Assembly: GCF_003073045.1 (NCBI RefSeq)
Contig: NC_037599.1
Coordinates: 25,334,695-25,398,694 of the forward strand
DNA length: 64,000 nucleotides
From: Pomacea canaliculata
Lineage: Eukaryota > Mollusca > Gastropoda > Architaenioglossa > Ampullariidae
Reading direction: 5' to 3'
Of this stretch, positions 11,270 through 22,799 are shown in pieces. The position numbers and the translations under genes are program-made. Below the pieces are notes generated by a model, which saw nothing but the letters and a program-made list of their open reading frames with translations, ran no database searches and had not been told where the DNA came from. Positions within the stretch are counted from its first letter, which is position 1. Each line of letters opens with the position of its first letter.

Positions 11270-12090
11270 CAGTGTGTCGGCAGGACATGTGTCTGCTGCT
11301 GGGTTGTGGTGGGTTGGACAGTCATGCAGGTCACTGTTCTGGGACCTGCGCAGGCGCACTCCGGGCACTCAGGTCTGGTGAACAGGTGATGCTGGAGCCT
11401 GGAGTGACCCATTCTCACATTCACCTCCTCTTCTCTCTCGCCTGTAAAGTGAGTCCTTGCTGTAGATGGGATGCTGCTAGAACCATCTATGCTCTTGCTT
11501 GGCCTCCATAAAGCTGACCTGGGGGGAGAGTGACGCTTGGGCCAGCCTCCTCCCTCCATTGCCAGTCTGTCAGCTGCTTCGTTGCCAGGGAAACTGCAAT
11601 GAGTGAATCCGCTTAAAACTTGATGTTCAGTGGATTATTGCAGGCTGCTTTAAGGCTAATGTGAGTGAATTAGTTCCTTGTTCATTGATGGTGATGTCAT
11701 CAGGCCGTGGGATCTTTATTTTATAGCTGCTTGATTGCATCTTTTAAATCTTTCTCAGTAAAGGGGTTCTTTGCCATTTCTTCTTCGAATTCTATGATCC
11801 TGTACCAGTTCTGTTCTCCTGAAACATGTCCCCATCTTTCCTCTGGGATGTTGTTGTCGTTGGCTTCAGCAAAGAATGATTAACTTCGCAGTAGCTTGCA
11901 TGTATGTAGTAACTTCTGTACTCGTGTCCAGATGATTGTAGTGATTATAGCGGCTGCTGGTTGTTCATTGTTCTTGTTCTTTGTATATTCCATAACTTTC
12001 TGCATATCTAAGTTCAGTTGTTCCGTCTTCCTTTTCCAGATGTTTCCTGCTGCTTGGGTGAAAGCTTTCTTGAAGACTGCAGCCTTTTCT
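11270..12090 (-). mobile_element. Antisense LINE remnant (RNase H/finger type)
   Basis: Read on the minus strand, 12090 down to about 11700 gives a charged linker (FKKAFTQAAGNIWKRK; then EERWGHVSGEQNWYRI; EEMAKNPFTEKDLKDAIKQL), typical of the region just before a LINE reverse transcriptase. After a gap, 11570-11270 gives PGNEAADRLAMEGGG, the end of an RNase H domain, followed by a finger-like RMGHSRLQHHLF segment. The reverse transcriptase core between them is missing. The copy is broken by stops and frame changes. It resembles the LINE at 826-1937 in domain order but is a different copy. Confidence 0.6.
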
Positions 12091-13625
12091 TGAAGCTCAG
12101 ACACACACACAGAGACACACAGACACTCACAGAGACACACACAGACACACACACCCCACACTCCCCCACACACCCTCACACACAGACACCCTCACACACA
12201 GACACCCCCACAGACACACACCCCCACACACACCCACACACAGAGACACATCCACACACGCGAGCGCTGGAATGCGCACGAAATGACGATCGAAAAAATA
12301 TCTACAGAGATTTATTCTCCGTCTGGAGGAAAGTGACGCCCCCCCCCACCTCTCACCCACATCGTCGTCTCACGCGCGACCAGCGACCACAGTCGCACAT
12401 CATCAGGTACACACACACTCACACACACTCTCTCTCGTCTCTCACATAAACACACTCACTCACATATACACCCACACACTCACACACTTTCTCTCACACT
12501 CTCTCACTCTAACATAAGCACACACACAGTCTGACACAGACCCACAGATCCTCCTCCCCGTCACACACATTCTTCTCTACATGGGCGACACAAGGGCGGA
12601 CTACTCTACCCGCCTTCTACTGTCTGATGACCCACGAGCGGCACTGACACGTGACGACTACCCAAGTCTGTCAAGTCACGCGTGACGACTGCCGTAGTCT
12701 GTCTTCCCGTCGCACGAGCGGATTTCAGCAAGAAAGTGACGTGTCACGTGGTTTGTAGCTGTCCGACACGAGCGACTTCCTGAGATGAGGAGACTGACTT
12801 CCCTCCCCTGCCACTGTGAGTGCACGCGCTCCGGTGACCCCAAGGTCACAGACATGACGTCATCACAGACTCGATGACGTTGCTATAGAAATGTCAGCAT
12901 CGCCGTTATCAGAAGATGACTGTTTATTTATGTGGTAATGACGCTTGTGTCGAGGTCCATCGATGCCACTGTCAGTGTCAGTGTCACAGACCAGTCGGTG
13001 GCCAAAAGGCCAGAAGGTCAAGGACACAACGTAGTGGCGGCTCACTCAGGTGTCAAGGCCACATGTCAACAAGAACCGCTACAACCTTGTGTGTTGTTGA
13101 TGCTGGAGGAACACTCAAGGCTAGCGACTGCCATCTTCGTCAGTTGTAGAACTTGGTAAGTAGGTGGAGCCTAAGTTGTAGGTGGCGCTGCCAGCGCCTT
13201 CCTTACTCACGTAGACGATGGGCAGACGTTTGCATAGGAAACAACAACAACAGCAACAACAACAGCAGCAGCTTCACGGAGCTGCAGTGGAGCGATCAGA
13301 GAGCCAGCCGCACATTGTCCTGTTCCTCGCTTTGAAATGATTGCACGTGAGCAGCCAACAGTCACGGCTACCTGTGTGTTTACCTGTGTGTTTACCTGTC
13401 CACTCAAGACACACTCGGGAAGACACAAGTCTTTGATCGGTGACACGACCTTTCACATTTCCGGCTGCTGCAGCATAACGGCCTCACTGACAGTCTGACA
13501 GCGGAAGCGACTTTCAAAGAGCTTCACCTTCTGACACTGACATGGCAGTGCCATCAGACGCTGTCCCTGCTGCTCGCTGTCAGTGTCATTTCGCTGTCTC
13601 CTGCTGTCAGTCAGTCACAGTGCCA
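12091..13625. other. Intergenic, CA/CT-rich tracts
   Basis: Low-complexity (CA)n and related tracts lie at 12100-12260 and 12400-12530. A short CAA/CAG tract lies at 13240-13275. Palindromic cgtcac/gtgacg phrases are frequent. No gene is recognised. Confidence 0.5.
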
Positions 13626-14686
13626 TCAGATGAGCTCTTTGCTGCCTCGCCGTCTGGCCAGGGCCGCCATGTCACGTGACGTCTTCATGGAGCCCGTGCG
13701 CGGCCGGAAGTAGTTCTCCAAGAAGACATCGCTGTCCTCGGCTTCATCGTCGCTGTGGTCGTTGAGCATGGTGACGCTGGAGGACGTGCGCACAGCGTAG
13801 GTCTCCAGGGGGAAGTCCATCTGGTCAGGAAGCTGCAGACGCGTGGCGGCACTGCAGTCGGGCTGACAGCTTCCGTTGCAGAGCGCGGGGCCGGGTGGCG
13901 AGACGAAGGCCGCAGTCACGGGGTAGCTGGGGTCGTGGGGTCTGGGCCTGCGAAGCGAGCTGATGGAGTCCTGGATGTCAAAGAACTGGCGTTTGAGCAG
14001 AATGTCGTGTTGCCGCAACATGATCTGAAAAACACAGCAGCAAGGTCAAGGCCAGATATAGCCAGAGTCAGGGTTAGCTGCCCTAACATGCAGCATAGCT
14101 GACATAGCTAACATAGCTAACTTAGCCAGCATCCAGCTTAGCTAATGCAGATGCTAAGTGAAGAGAAGCAAGAGGTCAGAGGACATGGAATAATCTGACG
14201 TCAGCGTCAACAGACATCAAACAGCATCAGGAGATTTTGAATGACGTGAAGTCAGTGGACACAACGGCCATGATCATCAGCGTGACCACGGCAGCCATGA
14301 CCCAGTGAACACAGCTCAGACAGGAACAAGACAGTGAACACAGAGCAAGACAGTGAACACAGCTCACACGACACAGAGCAAGACAGTGAACAGAAGCATC
14401 ACGAGGCCAAGCCACGCCCACGTTTGCACACGACACATAAGCACCAGACGTCACTGACCAGTTCTTGTTTGATCCACAAGATGGCGGTCATGAGGTCGGT
14501 CAGTCGGTCGGACAGCGAGTCCCTCAGCGGAGTGTGACCTGGCTGGATGCTGATCTTGCGCATGCGTGCTGGGATGCCGCTGGTTCCCATGGCGGCCTTC
14601 TCGTATCGCCTTGGCAACTTGACGTGGCCCGGCAGACTGGCATGGCGGACAGGAATGACGCCATTCAGCATCTCGCGCTCATCCAT
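13626..14686 (-). CDS. LURAP1-like leucine-rich adaptor protein (tentative)
   Basis: This is a two-exon gene of 208 residues. Exon 1 (14686-14459) starts at ATG in a strong context (gccATGG) and encodes MDEREMLNGVIPVRHAS and then RDSLSDRLTDLMTAILWIKQ. The donor gtcagt and an acceptor with a T-rich tract join it in phase 0 to exon 2 (14024-13626), which begins IMLRQHDILLKRQFFDIQDS and ends GSKELI. Together these form a leucine-rich amphipathic helix across the splice junction, followed by a serine/acidic tail (TMLNDHSDDEAEDSDVFLEN). The architecture of coiled helix, Ser-rich middle and acidic end resembles vertebrate LURAP1/LURAP1L adaptors, which link MRCK kinases to myosin regulation. Identity is by pattern only. 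An upstream 5' exon may exist, because the frame stays open above the chosen ATG. Confidence 0.55.
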
Positions 14687-14928
14687 GGCCCCGTCACACA
14701 CCGCGCATGCGCTGCACACAGTGACGTCACAGTTCACATAGCATGGTGCTGTCTGAGGGATTCATGAGGGACGGCGGGAGGAGAATGACAGTTACATGTG
14801 TCAAGTTAGCGGGGATGACATGGCGATGACATGGTTAGACACATGACTAACAACTGTCTCTTCGGCTGGTTGTTGATCTATTGTCTTATTAGCATTCCTT
14901 CCGTGTGTCTTTGGTGACACGTGTGCTG

Positions 14929-15155
14929 TCAGTGACGTGATTGAGAGCCGTGTGTCACTGTTAGTGACGTGATTGAGAGCTGTGTGTCACTGTCACAGAC
15001 GTGTGCTGTCAGTGACGTGATTGAGAGCCGTGTGTCACTGTCAGTGATGTGATTGAGAGCCGTGTGTCATTGTCAGTGATGTGATTGAGAGCCGTGAGTC
15101 ATTGTCAGTGACGTGATTGAGAGCCGTGAGTCATTGTCAGTGACGTGATTGAGAG
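14929..15155. repeat. 33-bp minisatellite
   Basis: About seven units of a 33-bp phrase (gtcagtgacgtgattgagag plus ccgtgtgtcactg) occur, with a shorter interrupted unit near 14990. Confidence 0.85.
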
Positions 15156-15490
15156 CACACCCGGCCACACACTGCGTGTACTGACAGTGACACAAACACT
15201 TACTAACGTATGTATATCAAGAGTAAAGGAGACATTCAGTTTGTACAAACAACTCGAGATACAAAAATACGACTACCGCATCTTTCCATAAATATACACA
15301 TGTAGGTATACAGGTATCTACCACACAGGTAAACATACAGGTGTTGGGTATACAGGTACACAGCACAAGTACAGACACATGTACACGTCTACAGACACAC
15401 CGACAACTAGGTGGACGTAAGGATATCAATGTACACGTGTACACAAATGTGCGAACATCGATGCACCTGTAGACAGGTGTACACAAATGG

Positions 15491-15882
15491 CGCAGACACA
15501 TTATCGGGGCTACACGTCACACAGTATCGGGGCTACACGTCACACATTATCGGGGCTACACGTCACACAGTATCGGGGCTACACGTCACACATTATCGGG
15601 GCTACACGTCACACAGTATCAGGGCTACACGTCAGACATTATCGGGGCTACATGTCACACATTATCGGGGCTACACGTCAGACATTATCGGGGCTACATG
15701 TCACACATTATCCGGGCTACACGTCACACATTATCGGGGCTACATGTCACACATCATCGGGGCTACACGTCACACATTATCGGGGCTACACGTCACACAT
15801 TATCGGGGCTACACGTCACACATTATCGGGGCTACATGTCACACATTATCGGGGCTACACGTCACACATTATCCGTGCTACA
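15491..15882. repeat. 23-bp minisatellite
   Basis: About 17 head-to-tail units of 23 bp (acattatcggggctacacgt plus cac) occur, with single-base variants such as aca/aca-gt and cgtcaga. Because 23 is not a multiple of three and the unit lacks stops, all three plus frames are open. The long frames here are artefacts of the repeat. Confidence 0.95.
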
Positions 15883-17337
15883 GCCTGGCTGTGGTGTTGG
15901 TGAAGTGAGGTGTAGCAGCAAGAAACACCAGCACCTGTCACACGTGCACAGCACACAGCGCACTCCAGGTCACGTTGATCTGCACGTCACCGAGGGTCGC
16001 TGGTTCTCCAGAATGTAAGTCACGTAACATGAGGACCGGTGGGCCTGTCAAAAGACGTTTAGTGAAGCAAGAACCTTGTGGGCAGGTGGGCCTGTCAGTG
16101 GAGACACACACCTTCCGCTGAGCACACATCAGATGTGTGACGTGCACTGGTGTGTGACACCTCGGAGTCAAATGTGACATTGAGTCACCAGAGATCTGTC
16201 TGCGTTTGACATGACACGTCTGACTGCTGGCGTCTTCACACTATGACACCTGCACGCGTCACTGGGTCCTCGCTGACTCTAGGGGTGGCCCACACTGGGC
16301 CCACGTGACACTTACGTGTCTGATCTGGCAAGGCTGACAAGAGGTCCCATTGTTACCTGCCAAGGTAGAGAGGATAAACATTTATTACCTGGCAGCTCAC
16401 TTCACACCTCCTAGGCCCTGACGTGGCGCAGCAACATCATCGCGTGACAGCAAGTGTGGAGCAGGTGAAAGTTGCAACAAGAGGAACAGGTGTGACATGC
16501 GGTTAGCGCCGTCACACACAAAACTGAGTGAAGCATAATTAGTGCTCGACAGGTGAGAGTACAGCTCGTCCACCTTCAGGTCGCCCATTGGACGGTCACG
16601 TGACCAGCCAACTGTCCACGAGGCAGGTTTTGCTGCAGGTTACGGACCAACGGGTAAATGCACGGAGTAGTTTATCCCTCGAGTACATCGATGACGGCCA
16701 TGACACAAAGGCCAGGTGTGACTCGGGGTCTTGAAGCCAACACACGAGTAAACAACGCACGTTAGAACTGAGACAACAAACTGCATGCTGAGAGTAAACA
16801 ACAAGTGTCAACAAAGCCCGAGCTCAGACTCCAGGCACGTTGAAGCCAGCACACTAGTAAACACGTAAACATGTCAACAAGACATCAATAATCAAACACG
16901 TCACGGCCCGCTGCGTCACGCTGCATTAATGATTTTCATTCACCAGGAAGTTTGTTAGCAAATATCAGCGTGGCCAGCCCCCTGCTGCCGGGTACAGGTG
17001 AGAAAAATGGCGGCCTGGCCACCTGGCGTGCAGTGTGCATTGTACAGGTGTGTGTGTATGTGTGTATGTGTGTATAGGTGTGTATATATAGGTGTGTATA
17101 TATGTGTGTATGTGTGTATAGGTGTGTATAGGTGTGTGTTGTACAGGTGTTACAGGTGGTCAGTAAGGGATACCTGCATTGTAAGTACACGTGTACCTGT
17201 GGCGTATCTGGATGACTACCTGTCGTGTAAACGTACATCAGCTTGATCACAACAAAGCAACCTGTCCTATTACACGTCACCGTCCTCACTTGAGCCAGGT
17301 GTCGCAGGTAGGACCGTGTGATGAAGTTTGCATTACA

Positions 17338-17946
17338 GCTGTTACAGACCTGACTGTGACCGTGTAATGGGCTGTTACAGACACTGCTCACACACCTGAC
17401 TGTGACCGTGTAATGTGCTGTTACAGACACTACTCACACACCTGTGATCGTGTAATGGGCTGCTACAGACACTACTCACACACCTGACTGTGACGGTGTA
17501 ATGGGCTGTTACAGACACTACTCACACACCTGACTGTGACGGTGTAATGGGCTGTTACAGACACTACTCACACACCTGACTGTGACGGTGTAATGGGCTG
17601 TTACAGACACTACTCACACACCTGACTGTGACGGTGTAATGGGCTGTTACAGACACTACTCACACACCTGACTGTGACGGTGTAATGGGCTGTTACAGAC
17701 CACTACTCACACACCTGACTGTGACCGTGTAATGGGCTGTTACAGACACTACTCACACACCTGACTGTGACCGTGTAATGGGCTGTTACAGACACTACTC
17801 ACACACCTGACTGTGACCGTGTAATGGGCTGTTACAGACACTACTCACACACCTGACTGTGACCGTGTAATGGGCTGTTACAGACACTACTCACACACCT
17901 GTGACCGTGTAATGGGCTGTTACAGACACTACTCACACACCTGACT
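17338..17946. repeat. 46-bp minisatellite
   Basis: About 13 units of 46 bp are built on gactgtgac(g/c)gtgtaatg, then ggctgttacagacactact, then cacacacct. The units fall into blocks of 'gacggtg' type (centre) and 'gaccgtg' type (both flanks), which suggests local amplification. One unit carries an extra c at about 17700, and two units lack the gactgt portion. Confidence 0.93.
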
Positions 17947-18299
17947 GTTCTACCGAAGTAAGATGACTGACAAGATGGCGGCAGGAGTGACGACTGTCGC
18001 TGACGTTACATTCCATGCTGTGGTTGGACAACAAGGCCTTTGTAGTCCGCAAAGCCGCTGCACCCACAATGCACCTGACAGTTGCCTCTACAGCTGACCC
18101 CACCTTCAATGTGGGGGGTGAGGTGCTGTAGGTGTAACAAGGGTCCTCGTTGTCCTGGTGTCAAAGACGAGTGAAGCTGTTGTCACCGTCAATACAAACA
18201 AACGTGTTGACACCAACACTAGCGACATGACACTCACTGGGGGAGGACTGCCATCAGTCGTGCGTGGCGTCACTTGGCGAGATCGATCCTCTGTGGTCC

Positions 18300-18560
18300 T
18301 CAGGCCTGGAGTGTGGTTACAGTGACGTGATCATACAGGTTGGAGTGTGGTTACCGTGACGTGATCATACAGGTTGGAGTGTGGTTACAGTGATGTGGTC
18401 CTGCAGGCTAGCGTGTGGTTACACTGGTTGTAATATGGTTACAGTGACGTGGTCCTGTAGGTCTGCAGTATGTTACAGTGACGTGGTCCTGTAGGTCTGC
18501 AGTATGTTACAGTGACGTGGTCCTACAGGTTGTAGTATACTTACGCCGGTGTGGTCCTGT
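18300..18560. repeat. Degenerate 35-40-bp minisatellite
   Basis: About six diverged units on 'gtgtggttacagtgacgtg' plus 'gtcctgtaggt' or 'atcatacaggtt' occur. Confidence 0.75.
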
Positions 18561-19606
18561 AGGTGTGGAGGATCTGGTCCTTCAAGCAACAACACGTCTG
18601 GAGGGTTGAGGCGTCTCCAGGGCCTGGAATGATCCTTCACGACTGGCACTGGAGGGGACTGCGGGTGTACAAGCGCCCCCTGGCAGCCTGACAGATGGAG
18701 GGGGGGGGGTGATCGACGAGGTACCCCGGGTGTTGTTATCTCTGTCTTGTACTCATTTATTCCACAGCGGCGACAGAGCGGAATGACTTGTATGACAATG
18801 TATTAGCTGACAAAGTCCACACTGCAGTCAATGAGCCACTCACAGAAGGGAAGACAACTGTTGGAGGGAGGCTGGGGGTGGGGGAGAGTGAGAGAGAGAA
18901 AGAGAGCGGGTGGGGAGAGGGAGGGATACAGCAGACGAGAGTGCTTTCACGGGGGGTATCATCAATAAGACCACCTTAGTTCCTCCAATCGTTCACGTGG
19001 AATGGTGAATCACACTCTGTGGCCACCTCGCTAATCCAACATCCAATGGGCTGACAGAATCGCCAGCGACATGCGCAGTGACATGCGCAGTGCTGGGACT
19101 TTACTCGCAGCCTGTAGCTTCGTGTCATCTCCTTGTACCCTACTCTCCTCTCTCCTTCCGCCTCCACCCCCTAATATTTATTTCCGTCTGACCCACAAGC
19201 CATTAGTCACTGACCTCACTGTGTCACTGTTGGTAAGCACACACACACACAAACACATAAACAAACAAACAATGCACTGTGACCCTGTCACACAGGTACA
19301 CAGCAAAGACAAGGCTGACCTACAGGCAGCACCTACTTGACCCCTAGTGACCCCCCATCACATACTGCCACGTAGTAAACAGAAGACAGCAGCGGGAGGG
19401 AGACTTTGTAAAGATGCAAAATACATTTAAATACATTGTCGTACAAATTATTTGGTTGATCTCTCTCGGTGTGATGTCAACGTGTCACGTGACCGTCTTC
19501 TTGTAATCAAAAGCAGTCAACGCTCTCTACAGAAAGTTCACGGAGCTTGGAGACGACTTTCGTCAACGTGACCTCTAACCCCTTGTCGACGACAGCATTG
19601 AGTTGT

Positions 19607-20118
19607 TGGCTGATGCCTCTACAGTGTGTATACACCTGATGCCTCTACAGTGTGTATATACACCTGATGTATATACACCTCTACAGTGTGTATATACGTC
19701 CTGGTGCCTCTACAGTGTGTATATACGTCCTGGTGCCTCTACAGTGTGTATATACGTCCTGGTGCCTCTACAGTGTGTATATACGTCCTGGTGCCTCTAC
19801 AGTGTGTATATACGTCCTGGTGCCTCTACAGTCAGCGGCCCGGTGGCGCAACGGTTAGCGCCTGTCACCAATACAGTGAAGGTTGGCTGCCTAGAGTTCG
19901 TTTCTCATCTCGGGCATGCTGTACTTTCTCTGCACGTGGCATCTGTTTACAGGGCTGGCTGCTTGCCGTAATATAGCCTTAGTTGCTGGCACGGCGTAAA
20001 ACACCACTGCCCCCCCCCCCCCGCCTCTACAGTGTGTATACACCTGATGCTCTACAGTGTGTATATACGTCCTATGCTCTACAGTCTGTCTACACGTCCT
20101 ATGCCTCTACAGTCAGTA
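19607..20118. repeat. 29-bp minisatellite split by a SINE
   Basis: Units of 29 bp (gcctctacagtgtgtatata plus cgtcctggt) are repeated about eight times before the SINE at 19833-20022. The array then resumes with shorter, diverged units. Confidence 0.88.
19833..20022 (+). mobile_element. tRNA-derived SINE with oligo-C tail, copy 1
   Basis: The head cggtggcgcaacggttagcg matches a tRNA-type A box, and gagttcgtttctc is a B-box-like site downstream. The body contains 'cgtggcatctgtttacaggg' and ends 'ggcgtaaaacaccactg' plus a run of C. Flanking copies of gcctctacagt (19822-19832 and 20023-20033) form an 11-bp target duplication. The same element, reversed, lies at 58107-58309. The 3' tail is C-rich in both copies, which is unusual for a SINE. 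Confidence 0.9.
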
Positions 20119-20503
20119 TGCAGGTTTTCACACCTGTTTATCCCAGCATGCCACGGGGTTTACCAGCCTCAGGTATCAGGAGGAGCAGCGAGGGTTTCCA
20201 CACCTGACTGCACTGCCCCCCCCCCCACCGCGCAGCCAGACCACCATCCTCTCCCCCGGCCCCCAAAGCCTCAGGTAGTCGTCGTGTGCTATTTATAGAC
20301 GCCTACCATCCACCTACATCTTGTATATCATCCGTAGGAAATCATTTTGTGTAGACGTCATCACTTCAGCTGTAGACGTCATGACTTGAGGTGTAGACGC
20401 CGTGACGTCACTATACCAGGTGTATATGGAGCGTGGCCGCCGCCTGTTTGACAATGTTGTCCTGCTTGTGTACCTGTCTTACCAGCGACACGATCTGTTC
20501 ACA

Positions 20504-20513
20504 CAGCAACAGC

Positions 20514-20547
<34 letters not shown>
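20504..20547. repeat. (CAA)n microsatellite
   Basis: About 14 consecutive CAA triplets follow two CAG-containing units. The tract reads as polyglutamine in one frame, but no gene supports this. Confidence 0.9.
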
Positions 20548-21159
20548 TTACAGTCGCATCATCAACTGTAACATCAGTTGCCAGGTGACGTACAGGTAGG
20601 TGTCGACTGGGACCACGTCTCGTACCTGCGAACAGACTCCCACCTGTGGAAGTTTACTGGGGCGTGTCTTAGTCCCCCCCCCCTCTTCTCTCCAGGTAGG
20701 GGGTGGGGTGGGTGGCGGAGAGGATGAGGACAAAGGTGAAATAAAACTTTTGTTGGTTTCACGCCCGAGGTGTTGTGCGTCACTAGCCGTCCTCTCCTCC
20801 ACTGGCTGGCCTGCCCTCCGTCATGGCGACGTGCAGCGGCTGACGGGGACAGCCCCCAGCTCCGCATCAACCATCCATAAACTGACACGCGCCTACATCC
20901 TCATCACCTACTCCACACAAACACAGAAGGAGGAAAAAGCGAACAACGGCTGTAAAAAAGGGTAAAGGTCATCCCCCAACTTCTCTTCTTTTTAAGGTCA
21001 TGGGGGTGAGGTGTTAGAGGCCACGCTCCTGTCGGGGTCAGATGTTTGTGAGGTCAGATATTCATGAGGGCGGCGCACATCTCCTCTCTCCTCCCTCTCT
21101 CCTCCCAGCCCTCTCCTCTTTGTCAGTTCACGCAGCAAAGTTGACTGGGGAAAAGTTTT

Positions 21160-21245
21160 CTGCGTTACACGGGTATCGAACCGGCCATCTTCCGAGTTGG
21201 GATGCCAGTGCTCCAACATCGAAGCTGTCCGCTTCCCCAAAAGCT
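21160..21245 (-). mobile_element. tRNA-like SINE head fragment
   Basis: On the minus strand the sequence contains ggttcgatacccgt (a B box, 21169-21182 on the plus strand). Upstream at the right distance is an A-box-like 'agcttcgatgttggagc' with 'gaagatggcc' between. It is too diverged in the acceptor stem to be a functional tRNA gene, so a SINE head of another family is more likely. Confidence 0.45.
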
Positions 21246-21840
21246 CTTCCTGTTGTTGATGAAAAGAAAACGACGAATAAACACATTTATCTGACAAACA
21301 AACTGTGTCTGTCTGTCTGCCCCCGATATTGTAGGTTAGCTCCCACCATGGGGCTGCTTGAGGCCGGGTCAGACGACGATGTTATCCAGCAACAGGTCAG
21401 ACGACGATGTTTACCAGTAGGTCAGACGACGATGAAGATGTTTACCAGTAGGTCAGACATAAACGATGTCTAGCGGCAGGTCCAACCACAAAGGTGAGGT
21501 GACATGTATCCCGGGTACATTGTACATTGTACATGGCGATGCACAGCTCAGCTGGCGGTCTTTCTCAACTGGACTGGGAGGATATTTGAGCGAGTGAGTA
21601 CAGAGTACAGAGTACAGAGTACAGAGTATAGACTACTGAGTACAGAGTATGAACCCAACTCACTGCCTGTCAAGGGGAATATTCCCCTGCAGCAGGTCGC
21701 ACTACAAGCCGTCACACGGCCTGCATTTCACTCGCCAACCAGACCTTAGTTCTCCTGCACTCACGTGACTGGGTGGTGTGGGTGCAGCAGCCCCGGGGGA
21801 CGGAATACAGTTACAGGCTGTTCTATCATATTGTGTGAAC

Positions 21841-21915
21841 AGACACACAAACACACACAAACACACACAAACACACACACACACACACAAACACACACAA
21901 ACACACACACACAAA
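21841..21915. repeat. (CA)n microsatellite
   Basis: A tract of CA dinucleotides, interrupted regularly as acacacaaac units. Confidence 0.9.
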
Positions 21916-22023
21916 CCCGTCTCCCCTAACAAACATTTTGCTGTCAAGTGTCTTCTTCAACGTTTGGTCTTCATTCCTGTGAGCACGTGTGACGTGTGAA
22001 GACAACGACTGCATTACCTGTAC

Positions 22024-22660
22024 AGTAACCCAGGTACAGAGGTGTACAATGTTACTCAGCAACCCGAGTACAATGGTGTGCATGCTGTACAATAACCCAG
22101 GTACAGTGGTGTACGTGTTGTACAGTGTACAGTAACCCGAGTACAGTTGTGTACAATGCTATACAGTGTACAGTAACCCGAATACAGTTGTGTACAATGC
22201 TGTACAGTGTATAGTAACCTGAGTACAGTTGTGTACGTGTTGTACAGTGTACAGTAACCCGAGTACAGTTGTGTACAATGCTATACAGTGTACAGTAACC
22301 CGAATACAGTTGTGTACAATGCTGTACAGTGTATAGTAACCTGAGTACAGTTGTGTACGTGTTGTACAGTGTACAGTAACCCGAGTACAGTTGTGTACAA
22401 TGCTATACAGTGTACAGTAACCCGAATACAGTTGTGTACAATGCTGTACAGTGTATAGTAACCTGAGTACAGTTGTGTACGTGTTGTACAGTGTACAGTA
22501 ACCCGAGTACAGTTGTGTACAATGCTATACAGTGTACAGTAACCCGAATACAGTTGTGTACAATGCTGTACAGTGTATAGTAACCTGAGTACAGTTGTGT
22601 ACGTGTTGTACAGTGTACAGTAACCCGAGTACAGTTGTGTACAATGCTGTACAGTAACTC
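22024..22660. repeat. Minisatellite with 122-bp higher-order repeat
   Basis: Monomers of 40-41 bp (gtacagtaacccgagtacag and similar) occur in three variants, A, B and C. They repeat in fixed order, giving a 122-bp higher-order unit. The diagnostic 'aatgctatac' falls at 22155, 22277, 22399 and 22521, exactly 122 bp apart. Each monomer carries several gtac palindromes. Confidence 0.93.
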
Positions 22661-22799
22661 GCTTGGTGGTGTACACGTGGGTCGCTGTACACGAACATGC
22701 AAGGTGGTGTCCAGTGCTATGCTATACAGTAAAGATAAACTATATGTACACGTGCAGAACACTGTGAGTAATAAAGTACAGTATGTACACAGCGAACAC

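Noticed and set aside
15411-16018. Three overlapping plus-strand ORFs of 106-165 residues
   Set aside because: They are translations of the 23-bp minisatellite in all three frames. The period is not a multiple of three and the unit lacks stops.
21160-21245. Functional tRNA gene
   Set aside because: A and B boxes are recognisable, but the acceptor and anticodon stems do not pair convincingly. It was kept only as a SINE head.
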